DNA of 64,000 nucleotides from Desulforapulum autotrophicum HRM2. Its GTDB lineage: Bacteria; Desulfobacterota; Desulfobacteria; Desulfobacterales; Desulfobacteraceae. Of this stretch, positions 26,961-35,016 are shown piece by piece. A program made the position numbers and the translations under genes. The notes under the pieces are model-generated. The model did not search any database. It saw nothing but the letters and a program-made list of their open reading frames with translations, and was not told where the DNA came from. The stretch lies in assembly GCF_000020365.1 (NCBI RefSeq), contig NC_012108.1, forward strand, positions 3,782,001 to 3,846,000, given 5' to 3'. Each line of letters opens with the position of its first letter. Position 1 is the first letter of the stretch.

Positions 26961-27388
26961 ATGAATTACGAACAGGCCATTGAAGTGGCAAGAGCCAGGG
27001 GAGAAAAAGTTGTCCCCACGGTGTGCGGCATGTGCGGTCCCGGCGGGCCGGGTGGTGGATGCGGTATCTACGCCTTCAGCAAAAACGGAAAATTCCTCCG
27101 TGTGGCCGGCATGGACGAATGCCCAAACAACAGGGGCGCTCTTTGTGCCAAGGCCCATACGGCACCCCAGTGGGTCTATTCCCAGGACCGCCTGACCCAT
27201 CCCCTGCGGCGTATCGGCAAAAAAGGAGAGGGCAAATTTGAAAAAATCAGCTGGGATGAGGCCATCGCCCATATTGCCGAGGTTCTGCTGCACCAGAAGC
27301 GAGAATACGGTCCCGAGTCCCTGGCCATCCTTTCCCCGGCCAAACGCTCCTACAGCGAATACCTGCAACGGTTTGCCGTTGTTCACGG
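26961..27388 (+). pseudogene. Molybdopterin oxidoreductase, N-terminal fragment (interrupted by IS)
   Basis: The first 142 codons of a CISM/DMSO-reductase-family enzyme. The N-terminal 4Fe-4S ligands are visible (CGMCGPGGPGGGC, then GALCAKA), with no Tat signal, so the enzyme was probably cytoplasmic. The frame is broken at 27388 by the insertion sequence; in the element it runs on for ten codons to a stop at 27417-27419. Joining base 27388 to 30425 restores one frame of about 736 codons ending at 32207. Confidence 0.92.
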
Positions 27389-27546
27389 TGTAGATTCTTC
27401 CTTTTCAATCCCCCTATAATACCCAAAAATCCCACATACATTTACAAATTATGAGTAAATGAGTGTCCTTCAAAATGAGACTGTTTTTTGTCTGATGACA
27501 GGAAGGGGGTAGACAGCAGGATCCGCCCATGCCTTGTGATCCTCCT

Positions 27547-27565
27547 CCCCCCCTTTTTGGGGGGG
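27547..27565. repeat. C7-T5-G7 hairpin near IS left end
   Basis: Seven C (27547-27553), five T and seven G (27559-27565) form a perfect hairpin about 160 bp inside the left end. It may insulate the transposon genes from read-through of the interrupted operon. Confidence 0.6.
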
Positions 27566-27638
27566 ATAAGAGGGGGGGATTGTGGTATAAATAAAATTCG
27601 CCAAAATAATATAAACCCACAACCCCACCCCCCTGCTT

Positions 27639-28109
27639 ATGGAAAACATAATAGTAAGAAATGACGCATCTGCCAAGAAAAATAATCAAGTTTGCTGTTG
27701 CCATTGCTCTGGAACTTTAGTGGTTCGCAATGGAACATATCCCAGAAATCATCCCGTAAATAATGTTGAAATCAGAGTCCAACGGTATCTGTGCAAAACC
27801 CCAGAATGCCCGTGGCAAAGTTTTTCGATCCTGCCGGAATTTGTTTTGCCTGTGATCCGCCATGTGTATGGGACCCTGTTATCCTGCCATGCCATGGTTA
27901 AAAAAGGTATGCCCCAGGCTGAGATTGCCAGGAAACTGGGTGTTGAAAGAGGCATTGCAAAACGGCTTAAGCTTTTTTGCCGTAAATTTATGGCATGGTT
28001 TGTTCGAGAAAAAACAATTACGAACTGGGGAACGAATCCGCTTGGCTTCTGGCCGGATTTCACCAGGGATTTTTCCCAAAGTTTTTACCCTGACAGGTGG
28101 GTAAAATAG
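27639..28109 (+). CDS. IS-encoded zinc-ribbon helix-turn-helix protein
   Basis: A 156-residue protein. Residues ~19-60 carry a zinc ribbon (CCHCSG ... CKTPECPW), and residues ~92-115 a helix-turn-helix (MPQAEIARKLGVERGIAKRL). The arrangement resembles IS1 InsA-type or DUF6431 proteins. In this element it precedes the transposase and ATPase genes and may choose targets or regulate transposition, in the way TnsD/TniQ does for Tn7-like elements; that comparison is inference only. It has no catalytic residues of its own. Confidence 0.65.
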   Translation: MENIIVRNDASAKKNNQVCCCHCSGTLVVRNGTYPRNHPVNNVEIRVQRYLCKTPECPWQSFSILPEFVLPVIRHVYGTLLSCHAMVKKGMPQAEIARKLGVERGIAKRLKLFCRKFMAWFVREKTITNWGTNPLGFWPDFTRDFSQSFYPDRWVK

Positions 28110-28194
28110 CCGTCAACACAAAACATACATTTTTTAATTACAGTCGTTTATGTTGATATGGCCACATGATTAACCCTTAATTAAGGAGGTGGCC

Positions 28195-29403
28195 ATGGCG
28201 ACACCTGATCTTGCTGAACTTGCTGTATGGAGATACGGCATTATCAGCAGACTTCTCCACCGAAATGGAGATGAAGAAACCCTTGAAGAAGCATTAATCC
28301 GGCTTTCATCTGTACAATATCGAAAGCTGGACGGGCATTTTGTGTCCTACTCTCCCGATACTTTAAAAAAATGGTTTTATCGTTACCGTAATGGAGGGCT
28401 TCCGGCACTGAACAATTCCCCCAGGAAAGATATCGGGACCCATGGAACGATTCCCCAAACAATTGTAGACCGGCTGTTTAAGCTGAGAGAAGAACATCCA
28501 AGATGGACCCTTTCTCGTATGCTGGACCAACTGGTTCAGGAAAATCTGTGGGATAAAAAATCTCCAGCCCGTTCAACCCTATACCGGTTTGCGCAAACGG
28601 CTAATCTAAAGCGGGATCCCCATCTGGCAGCCCATGTACCTGCACGGCCTTTTGCATATTCGTTCTTTGGTCAACTTTGGATGGCAGATTTCCTACATGG
28701 CCCTAAAATCCGTGAGAAAGGCAAAAAACGTAAGACGTATCTGCATGCAATCATAGATGATGCCACCCGGTATATCGTTCATGCCGGTTTTTTTACCGCT
28801 GAAAGTACTGAAGTCATGATGGCTGAACTTATGGCCTCAGTCCGCACCCATGGTAAACCTATCAGATTCTATACGGATAACGGGGCCTGCTACGCCAGCA
28901 AGCACCTTAAATTCGTCTGTGCCAATCTTGGTATACACCTAATCCATACTCCCCCTGGAAAACCAAGGGGCCGAGGTAAAGTTGAACGTTTTTTTAGATC
29001 GGTCCGGGATCAGTTCCTTGACGGGAAAAAAGCCCCGGCCAAAACCCTTGACGGCCTGAACAAAGCATTTAGAGAATGGGTGGCGTCATACCATAAGCGA
29101 ATCCACAGCTCTCTTGGCATATCTCCACTCCAAAAAAGACTCAGCCATCAAAGTGCCTGCAAGGCGCTTCCGGAAACAGTAGAAATAGAGCCGCTGTTCA
29201 GAATGAAACGCCGTTGCAAGGTGTACCTGAACAATACCATCCGCCTTAAAAGGCGGATTTATGAGGTTATCGACGCTTTACCCGGGCAGCGAGTAGACGT
29301 GTGGTTCATGCCATGGAACCTTGATATGGTCTGGTACGGGCCTGAACTGAAACCGGCCAAACCGGTTGACCCGATCTCAAATGCCAATAGAATAAGGAGG
29401 TAG
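28195..29403 (+). CDS. DDE transposase (rve/Mu-type) of the three-gene IS
   Basis: A 402-residue transposase with an N-terminal helix-turn-helix region (~1-130), an rve catalytic core (~150-310) with the acidic triad in MADFLHG, YTDNGACY and GKVERFFRS, and a C-terminal Mu-type beta-barrel region. AAGGAGG lies six bases before the ATG at 28195. Its stop is two bases before the ATPase start. It should cut and join the TGT...ACA ends. Confidence 0.9.
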   Translation: MATPDLAELAVWRYGIISRLLHRNGDEETLEEALIRLSSVQYRKLDGHFVSYSPDTLKKWFYRYRNGGLPALNNSPRKDIGTHGTIPQTIVDRLFKLREEHPRWTLSRMLDQLVQENLWDKKSPARSTLYRFAQTANLKRDPHLAAHVPARPFAYSFFGQLWMADFLHGPKIREKGKKRKTYLHAIIDDATRYIVHAGFFTAESTEVMMAELMASVRTHGKPIRFYTDNGACYASKHLKFVCANLGIHLIHTPPGKPRGRGKVERFFRSVRDQFLDGKKAPAKTLDGLNKAFREWVASYHKRIHSSLGISPLQKRLSHQSACKALPETVEIEPLFRMKRRCKVYLNNTIRLKRRIYEVIDALPGQRVDVWFMPWNLDMVWYGPELKPAKPVDPISNANRIRR

Positions 29404-29405
29404 CC

Positions 29406-30248
29406 ATGCTATCAAAAACAATGGACGTCACAACACCTTTGCCCATGGGCGATTTTTTTGGATGGAAACGACATCCCTTTGCAGATACCTATATTCAACG
29501 TCAACTGTGGATGTCTGATGATGACAAGCGAAAATCGGAAACCATCAGGCGCTTGCTTCACCATGGAAAGAGCACTGCTTTATATGGCCCTTCCGGTTCC
29601 GGCAAGACAACCCTCATTCATGGATTAATATCAGATCTTGACAAGAATGTTTATTTGCCTGTTCTGCTGCCCTATGCCGGCCATCCAAGAAACGGCCTCA
29701 CAAAGGTTCTTGCACAGGCCCTGGGCGTTGATATTAAAGGCCGGGGAACACCATTGATCACAAGGATACAGCAGCATATTGAAGCATTATCCGGCAGCAC
29801 AAATCCACGCCATCCTGTCTTGATCATTGATGATGCACAACGGGTTGAACCTGATTCCTTATGGGATTTGTGTTCACTTTTGTTCAGAACAGCCAAACAG
29901 ACAGTCGCTGCATCGCTTGTTTTGGTGGGAGATGAAAATCTCGCCAGGCAGCTTGAACTATACGTCATGCTTCCCATCCGGTCCCGCCTTACCGGTATCA
30001 TGAAGATCAACACAATGAATGAGTACGAAACACGGCTGTTTATCCTCAGCCGTCTGAAAAATGCTGAGGCTCCAGAAGATTTATTTACGGAGGATGCTAT
30101 TGATTTAATCGCCGCTTATACCAGGGGAAATCGCAGAGGGGTAATGAATACCGCCACCGTCGCTCTGGAAGAAGCATATTACCATAATGAGAAAAACGTA
30201 ACGGCCGAGATTCTTTACAACTCGGACTGGTTCAACGAATCTGAGTGA
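29406..30248 (+). CDS. AAA+ ATPase of the IS (TnsC/ExeA-like)
   Basis: A 280-residue ATPase with Walker A GPSGSGKTT, Walker B VLIIDDAQR and a sensor region. ExeA/TnsC/TniB proteins regulate target capture in Tn7-like and Mu-like transposition. The preceding GGAGGTAGCC repeats the ribosome-site context of the transposase gene. It overlaps nothing and is followed by a tRNA-like segment and a strong hairpin. Confidence 0.9.
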   Translation: MLSKTMDVTTPLPMGDFFGWKRHPFADTYIQRQLWMSDDDKRKSETIRRLLHHGKSTALYGPSGSGKTTLIHGLISDLDKNVYLPVLLPYAGHPRNGLTKVLAQALGVDIKGRGTPLITRIQQHIEALSGSTNPRHPVLIIDDAQRVEPDSLWDLCSLLFRTAKQTVAASLVLVGDENLARQLELYVMLPIRSRLTGIMKINTMNEYETRLFILSRLKNAEAPEDLFTEDAIDLIAAYTRGNRRGVMNTATVALEEAYYHNEKNVTAEILYNSDWFNESE

Positions 30249-30280
30249 AACGGAAGCGCCTGTGAGGGGACTCCAGCGCC

Positions 30281-30320
30281 AGGGATAGCTCAGTGCGGTA
30301 GACTGCTGTCTACATGATAA
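30281..30320 (+). other. tRNA 5'-half-like sequence inside the IS
   Basis: AGGGATAGCTCAGTGCGGTAG resembles (in its first 20 or so bases) the acceptor and D-arm of a bacterial tRNA, but no anticodon arm, T arm or 3' half follows; a terminator hairpin comes next. The D-stem does not pair fully. It is not a functional tRNA. Possibly a captured fragment or chance. Confidence 0.3.
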
Positions 30321-30348
30321 AAGCCGGAAGGAAACCCCTTCCGGCTTT
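30320..30348. terminator. Strong hairpin after the IS ATPase gene
   Basis: AAAGCCGGAAGG (30320-30331) pairs perfectly with CCTTCCGGCTTT (30337-30348) over a five-base loop. It ends the transposon transcript and, being symmetrical, may work in both directions. Confidence 0.75.
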
Positions 30349-30417
30349 CCTATTGATGAAAAAGTTCTTTGTAGCAAATCTTGGGATTTTTAAGAGATTA
30401 ATGCTTAGGAATCTACA

Positions 30418-32207
30418 TTCACGGAACACCCAACTATGGGCACAGCGGCATCTGCGTGCTACAACGCGCCTTTGCCTTCATGTACACGGTGGCGGACTGG
30501 CCCCTGCCGGACACCGCCAACAGCGACCTAATTATCTACTGGGGGCGCCAGCCCATCTACTCTGGCCCGGTGTCCTCTGCGGCAAGGGCTTTTCTGGAGG
30601 CCACCCAACGGGGGACGCGCATCATTGCCATCAAGCCATCCGTGGAACCGGATGCAGGCATGGCCGATACCTGGGTGCCAGTGAGGCCGGGCACAGATGC
30701 GGCCCTGGCCCTGGCCATGCTGCATGTGGTGATCAAAGAGGACCTGATCGACCATGATTTTGTTGCCCGTTGGTGCTACGGCTTTGAGCCTTTAAAGGCG
30801 CAGGTCCGGCAATATTCCCCTGAATGGGCGCAAATCATCACGGGCGTACCCGCAGCCCAGATCGAAGAAGTCGCCAGGGCCTATGCCACCTGTCCCAGGG
30901 CCGCCATCGATGTGGGCAACGGCCTGGAACACGCCCCTTCGGCCAGCGATGCCGTCCGGGCCATCGCCATGCTCATGGCCGTCACAGGACACCTTGACCG
31001 GCCCGGAACCAACCTGTTGAAACTGCCACCCCCCAAGGCGCCAGGGGATATTACCCTCAAGCACAGGTTTACCGGAGAGCTTGTGGACAAGTTGGTTGCC
31101 CCGGAGTTCCCCAAATATTTCCAGCCCTTTCTGGAGGGTCCGACTTCGGCCTACTACCGGATATGGGAAAGTGTCCTGACCCAAAACCCCTACCCGGTCC
31201 GGGGCATCATTGCTCCGGGGACCCAGCCCCTGGCCAGCACCCGGGGAACCCGTAACGTTCTGGCAGCACTTGAACGACTCGATTTTTTTGTGGTGCTGGA
31301 TGTGGCCCGGACCCCGGAAATTCCCTGGGCCGACATTGTTATGCCCGTGGCCACCGGATATGAAACCGACCATCCCTTTCAATATGGCCCTAGCTGGCTC
31401 ATGTCCACCAATCGGGTCATCAACCCTTTGGGGCCGTACAAATCCATGTTCGAATTTTTCCTGGATCTGGGAAAGGCCATGGACTATGGTGACGACTTCT
31501 GGCAGGGGGACATCATGGCATGCATGGATGAGCAACTGGCACCCCTGGGTGTGGATATGGCAGGACTGCGCCAACACCCAGTCGGCCTGACGTTTTCTCC
31601 TGCCAGGCATGAATACGAAAAATTCGACCGGGTATTCAAGCGTCCCAGCACCCGGCTGGATAAGGGTCCCTTTTTACCCCAGGGCAAGGTGGCCCTCTAC
31701 AACACCACCTTTGAGCAGGCCGGCTATCCGCCCATGCCCGAATGGCGGGAACCGCCGGAAAGCATTACGGCCACGCCGGATCTTACCCGGACCTATCCGC
31801 TGATTCTTTCCGATTATCATACATCCAAAAACTTCAGTGCATCCTGGCAGCGGAACGTTCCCTTCCTGCGCGAACTCGAACCAGACCCTATGCTGCACAT
31901 CCACCCGGACACTGCCGGTACCAGAGGCATCAAGGACGGGGACTGGATCAAAGTCACCTCGCCCCACGGATGGCTCAGGGTCAGGGCACAATTGTACCCG
32001 GGCATCCGTCCGGATACGGTGATGCTTCTCCACGGCTGGTGGCAGGGATGCCAGGAACTTAAAATGGCAGATTATCCGCTGACCGATGGTGGCGCCAACG
32101 TCAATATCATGTACAGTGTAGACCCTGAAAAAGCCTATGATCCCATGGTGACAGCCATGACCAGTCAGACGCTGGTTGAGGTGGAAAAATGCAGGAGGCC
32201 GAAATGA
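30418..32207 (+). pseudogene. Molybdopterin oxidoreductase, C-terminal fragment (after IS)
   Basis: The remaining ~594 codons of the CISM-family enzyme. The frame enters directly from the target duplication as HGTPNYGHSGICVLQRA, where the Cys is at the place of the Mo/W-ligand in Cys-type family members. The molybdopterin-binding and C-terminal dinucleotide-binding domains (from about TYPLILSDYHTSKNFSAS) are complete. GTG at 30456 could start a truncated product, but it would lack the 4Fe-4S domain. The stop overlaps the Fe-S gene start (ATGA). The natural substrate is unknown; polysulfide, thiosulfate or hydroxylated aromatics are typical of relatives. Confidence 0.9.
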
Positions 32208-32716
32208 ACGATTTGACACGGGAATACATGATCAAATTTTATCCTGAAAGGTGCATCCAGTGCCACGGGTGTGAAACCGCCTGCAAAATGTGGCGTGGTC
32301 TGCCCTATGGTGTCCAATACCGCAGGGTGATCAATCTATGGGAAGGCAGCTATCCCGGGGTAAAAAGCCATGGCCTTTCCCTCTCCTGCCTGCACTGCAG
32401 CGATCCGGCCTGTGCAGAGGTCTGCCCGGTGGAGGCCATTTCAAAACAGACGGCGGACGGCCGGGTACGGGTGGATACGACCCTCTGCATTGGATGCGGG
32501 GCCTGCGCCGAAGCATGTCCTTTTGGCGTACCCCAGTTCGGTGAGGATCAGGTGATGCAAAAGTGCGATCTCTGTGCCGGCCAGACCCTGGCAGGCACGG
32601 ATCCGCCATGCGTGGCCACCTGCCCGGGAAGGGCCCTGGTTCTGGAAGAGGTGACTCTGGAGGAAAAAAAAGCGTATGAAACCTTTGTGGCTGAAGCGCT
32701 TAAAGGGAATGGATAA
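32204..32716 (+). CDS. Four-cluster ferredoxin-type subunit (PsrB/DmsB-like)
   Basis: A 170-residue electron-transfer protein. Four cysteine groups are visible: CIQCHGCETAC, CLHCSDPACAEVC, CIGCGACAEAC and CDLC...CVATC, the pattern of molybdoenzyme beta subunits. The ATG at 32204 has AGGAGG six bases upstream and overlaps the molybdoenzyme stop; an earlier in-frame ATG at 32189 is less likely. No membrane anchor gene follows, so the complex was probably soluble. With its partner interrupted it may be an orphan. Confidence 0.92.
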   Translation: MNDLTREYMIKFYPERCIQCHGCETACKMWRGLPYGVQYRRVINLWEGSYPGVKSHGLSLSCLHCSDPACAEVCPVEAISKQTADGRVRVDTTLCIGCGACAEACPFGVPQFGEDQVMQKCDLCAGQTLAGTDPPCVATCPGRALVLEEVTLEEKKAYETFVAEALKGNG

Positions 32717-32731
32717 GGACCGCAAGGGACA

Positions 32732-32746
32732 GACACCCCTGGTGTC
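32732..32746. terminator. Short hairpin after Fe-S gene
   Basis: GACACC and GGTGTC pair around CCT, between convergent genes. No U-run; weak candidate. Confidence 0.35.
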
Positions 32747-32828
32747 CATCCCCTATTCACCATTGAAAGCCAACCTTAATGCCAAAAATCCAGGCGATTG
32801 TTTCAGATGGACCAGCCATGGTCAAAGG

Positions 32829-33695
32829 TTAGGCGATCTGCCACAACATTACCCCCTGGCAAATGGTCTGTTTCTGATGGAAAATGCCATCCACGGCCTG
32901 GCTCGTGACATGGGCCTTCAACTTTTCTCGGATTTCCGGAGTGACATCCACAGCCCCCTGGACAAAAAAGCTGATGTTTTCGACTGCTTCATCAATGGTT
33001 TCATCCCGGTCATGGGTCCAGACATTGAAATCGATCTGGGGGCGGTACCCCAGGGCGTAAACATAGCTGAAGGGATAGATAAAATCCCACGAGGATGATT
33101 CAAGCACCTGTCCGGTAATGCTCTGCCACAGATTATTGTAACAACTCCGCCACCCCCCACCTGAAAAGGTGCTTAAATAGCAGAATTTACGGGAGGCCTT
33201 CATGGCCTTGTTCAATGTTTCCGGATCCCGAACCCCCGGACTCATGGAAGCAAAAACCAGATCAAACTGGCCGGACAGTCCCTCTTTTTCCACATCCACA
33301 TCCTGCCATGCTCTCTGATCAATGCGGAGTTGATCGGAATGAATGCCCTTGGCAGCCATTTTTTCCTTTAGTATTTTCACCATGCCGCCGGAAGGTTCAA
33401 CAGCTACCACTTCCGCCCCCATTTCCACCATGGGAATGGCCCAGTTGCCCGGTCCTGACCCGATATCAAGGATGCGGTTTCCGGCCTGAAGCGCACCTGC
33501 GTCTTCCAGCATGGAAAGGATGCGCTCTTTTCGTAAAACAGCCTCCGGGCTGACGGTTCTTTTGTCAAAGCTCGGGGCACGCTGGTCCCATTTTTTAATA
33601 TGATCCTGGCTTTTCTTTGTTTCCGGATCATTCTTTAACTCTTTCTGCCACAGGTCTTTCCAGACCGTTTGGTTCTGCAATGGAAATAAATTCAT
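32829..33695 (-). CDS. Class I SAM-dependent methyltransferase
   Basis: A 288-residue protein with the SAM-binding motif ILDIGSGPGNWAIP (about 95-108) and acidic loop VVAVEPSG. Similar to UbiE-like small-molecule methyltransferases. The ATG at 33695 was chosen because AGGA lies five bases before it and it follows the zinc-ribbon stop by 20 bases; an upstream ATG would overlap that gene. Part of the tetR - zinc-ribbon - methyltransferase group on the minus strand. Substrate unknown. Confidence 0.85.
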   Translation of the reverse strand: MNLFPLQNQTVWKDLWQKELKNDPETKKSQDHIKKWDQRAPSFDKRTVSPEAVLRKERILSMLEDAGALQAGNRILDIGSGPGNWAIPMVEMGAEVVAVEPSGGMVKILKEKMAAKGIHSDQLRIDQRAWQDVDVEKEGLSGQFDLVFASMSPGVRDPETLNKAMKASRKFCYLSTFSGGGWRSCYNNLWQSITGQVLESSSWDFIYPFSYVYALGYRPQIDFNVWTHDRDETIDEAVENISFFVQGAVDVTPEIREKLKAHVTSQAVDGIFHQKQTICQGVMLWQIA

Positions 33696-33715
33696 ATCGA
33701 TCCTGTTCAAAGTGT

Positions 33716-34096
33716 TTACGATAGGCTGAGTATTATACATCCGTCCCTCTTTTCAGCCCTTACTTTTTCCATGTGGCGGAGTGTTGCAAAATCTCGTTTC
33801 AAATCCTCCTCGGAAAGCTTAAGCCGTTCCGCAAGTTCCTGGCGTTCAAGGCCACCTGTTTCTTTTAAAACCTGCAGGATCCGTGTCTGCACCGGGGTTA
33901 AATCCGGCTGGGAACCAGGTTTTTCAGAAAAGGACTTGGCACAGTATGCAGCCCATGGATCACATACCTTCAACGGAGAAAGTACGGTCATGTAGCAATC
34001 CTCGCAGATCACCTGCCCTTTGAATTGTCTTTCATCGTTTTCAGGAATGACTGCGCCACATTCCTCACATTTCAGTGGTTGTTCTTGGGTTATCAT
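33716..34096 (-). CDS. Zinc-ribbon protein with winged-helix domain
   Basis: A 126-residue protein. Residues 9-36 carry four cysteines (CEECG ... CEDCY), a LIM/zinc-ribbon arrangement. Residues ~65-125 look like a winged helix (LTPVQTRILQVLKETGG, RQELAERLKLSEEDL). Probably a transcriptional regulator sensing metal or redox state, but no close named family was recognised. It sits 112 bp after tetR and 20 bp before the methyltransferase. Confidence 0.75.
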   Translation of the reverse strand: MITQEQPLKCEECGAVIPENDERQFKGQVICEDCYMTVLSPLKVCDPWAAYCAKSFSEKPGSQPDLTPVQTRILQVLKETGGLERQELAERLKLSEEDLKRDFATLRHMEKVRAEKRDGCIILSLS

Positions 34097-34208
34097 GGTT
34101 ACCTCCCTTTATTTTGTATGAAATTTTTGAATAAACTTAAGGACAAAATTTCCATATTTAATGTGGACCCAACCCTGGCCGTGGGAGACCAGGGACAGTC
34201 TGCAACCG

Positions 34209-34802
34209 TTATAAATCGAGCAATTTCATGAGAACCTTGACGGCTTTGGCAGCATGCCGCCGGAGACTTTCCCGGGACGGAGGCGCATGCAGGCCGGTAA
34301 GTACAGGCATGCGCAGGGAAAGAAGAATGTCGAGAAAAACGCCAATCTCGTATTCGGCGTCTTCTATGTTAAATCTGTCCTTTAAAAATTGTGAAAGGCG
34401 GGTTCTCATCCGCCGGGGACCCATGGCATAAAAGACACGTGTTATTTCAGGCACCATGGGGCCCTCGGATACCAGCAAGCGGATGTTTGCCAGATGCTCT
34501 TTGGACAAATGTCTTTCGATGAATCCAGTTGCAAAGGCTTCCAAAGCCTTTTCTGGATCTTCCAGGTTCAGTGCCTCCAGGAAATCAGGGCTTGTCGCTT
34601 CCAGGCGATGCAGATCCAGAGCCGCCTTGAAAAGTGCCTCCTTCGAATCGAAATACCGGTATACCGTTTGTTTGGTGACACCGGCCTTATCGGCAATTTT
34701 ATCCATACTGGTGCCGATGAAGCCATTGGATTGAAACAACGCTTGTGCGGCTTTAACGATGCTGTTTAGCTTTAACTTTTTCTTTAACTCTATTTTTTTC
34801 AT
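34209..34802 (-). CDS. TetR-family repressor
   Basis: A 197-residue regulator with an N-terminal helix-turn-helix (GTSMDKIADKAGVTKQTVYRYF, residues ~30-51; shown in part: KAGVTKQTVYRYF) and a C-terminal ligand domain. Its promoter carries the inverted repeat CATACC-AAGTA-GTATG between -35 and -10, and the same half-sites with the same spacing lie upstream of the MFS-molybdoenzyme operon. It therefore probably represses itself and that operon, and is released by the substrate. Confidence 0.9.
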   Translation of the reverse strand: MKKIELKKKLKLNSIVKAAQALFQSNGFIGTSMDKIADKAGVTKQTVYRYFDSKEALFKAALDLHRLEATSPDFLEALNLEDPEKALEAFATGFIERHLSKEHLANIRLLVSEGPMVPEITRVFYAMGPRRMRTRLSQFLKDRFNIEDAEYEIGVFLDILLSLRMPVLTGLHAPPSRESLRRHAAKAVKVLMKLLDL

Positions 34803-34857
34803 GGGCGGTTTACCTTTATTTCCACCAACAATTCCATGGCCCGTATAATTTCAAAAA

Positions 34858-34886
34858 AACATACTACTTGGTATGATTTATGTCAA
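34858..34886 (-). promoter_or_regulatory. tetR promoter with embedded operator
   Basis: On the minus strand TTGACA (34886-34881) and TATGTT (34863-34858) are 17 bases apart. The inverted repeat CATACC-AAGTA-GTATG (34875-34860) fills the spacer and reaches the -10 box, a classical autorepression layout. Confidence 0.7.
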
Positions 34887-35016
34887 GAAATCGTCGTGAA
34901 AGAAAGGGATTGATAAGGGGATCGTTTATAAGAAACTCGTTCCGAAGCATTCCCATTGGCGGCGTTTCAATATTCGTTGTGGCCGGATGCCATCCCTCGC
35001 CCCGGCCGTGCCGGTT

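Larger units (their letters stand above)
27389..30417 (+). mobile_element. Three-gene insertion sequence, 3029 bp, with TnsB/TnsC-like genes
   Basis: The left end begins TGTAGATTC and the right end finishes GAATCTACA. The element is flanked by the 7-bp direct repeat TTCACGG (27382-27388 and 30418-30424). Removing it plus one repeat restores the molybdoenzyme frame exactly (HG-TPNYGHSGIC). A subterminal repeat AAAAATCCCA occurs inside both ends. It encodes a zinc-ribbon/HTH protein, an rve-type DDE transposase and an AAA+ ATPase. This gene set resembles the Mu/Tn7/Tn5053 superfamily; the IS family name was not determined. Confidence 0.9.

Noticed and set aside
27547-27600. G/C-run region as CRISPR or repeat array
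   Set aside because: It is a single C7-T5-G7 hairpin followed by one more G-run; no repeated spacer structure exists here or elsewhere in the window.
30281-30320. Possible tRNA gene inside the insertion sequence
   Set aside because: Only the acceptor/D-arm portion is recognisable; no anticodon or T arm follows and a terminator hairpin begins at once.
30456-32207. Separate shorter molybdoenzyme gene starting at GTG 30456
   Set aside because: The frame continues upstream through the target duplication into the N-terminal part before the IS; it is one interrupted gene lacking its Fe-S domain here.
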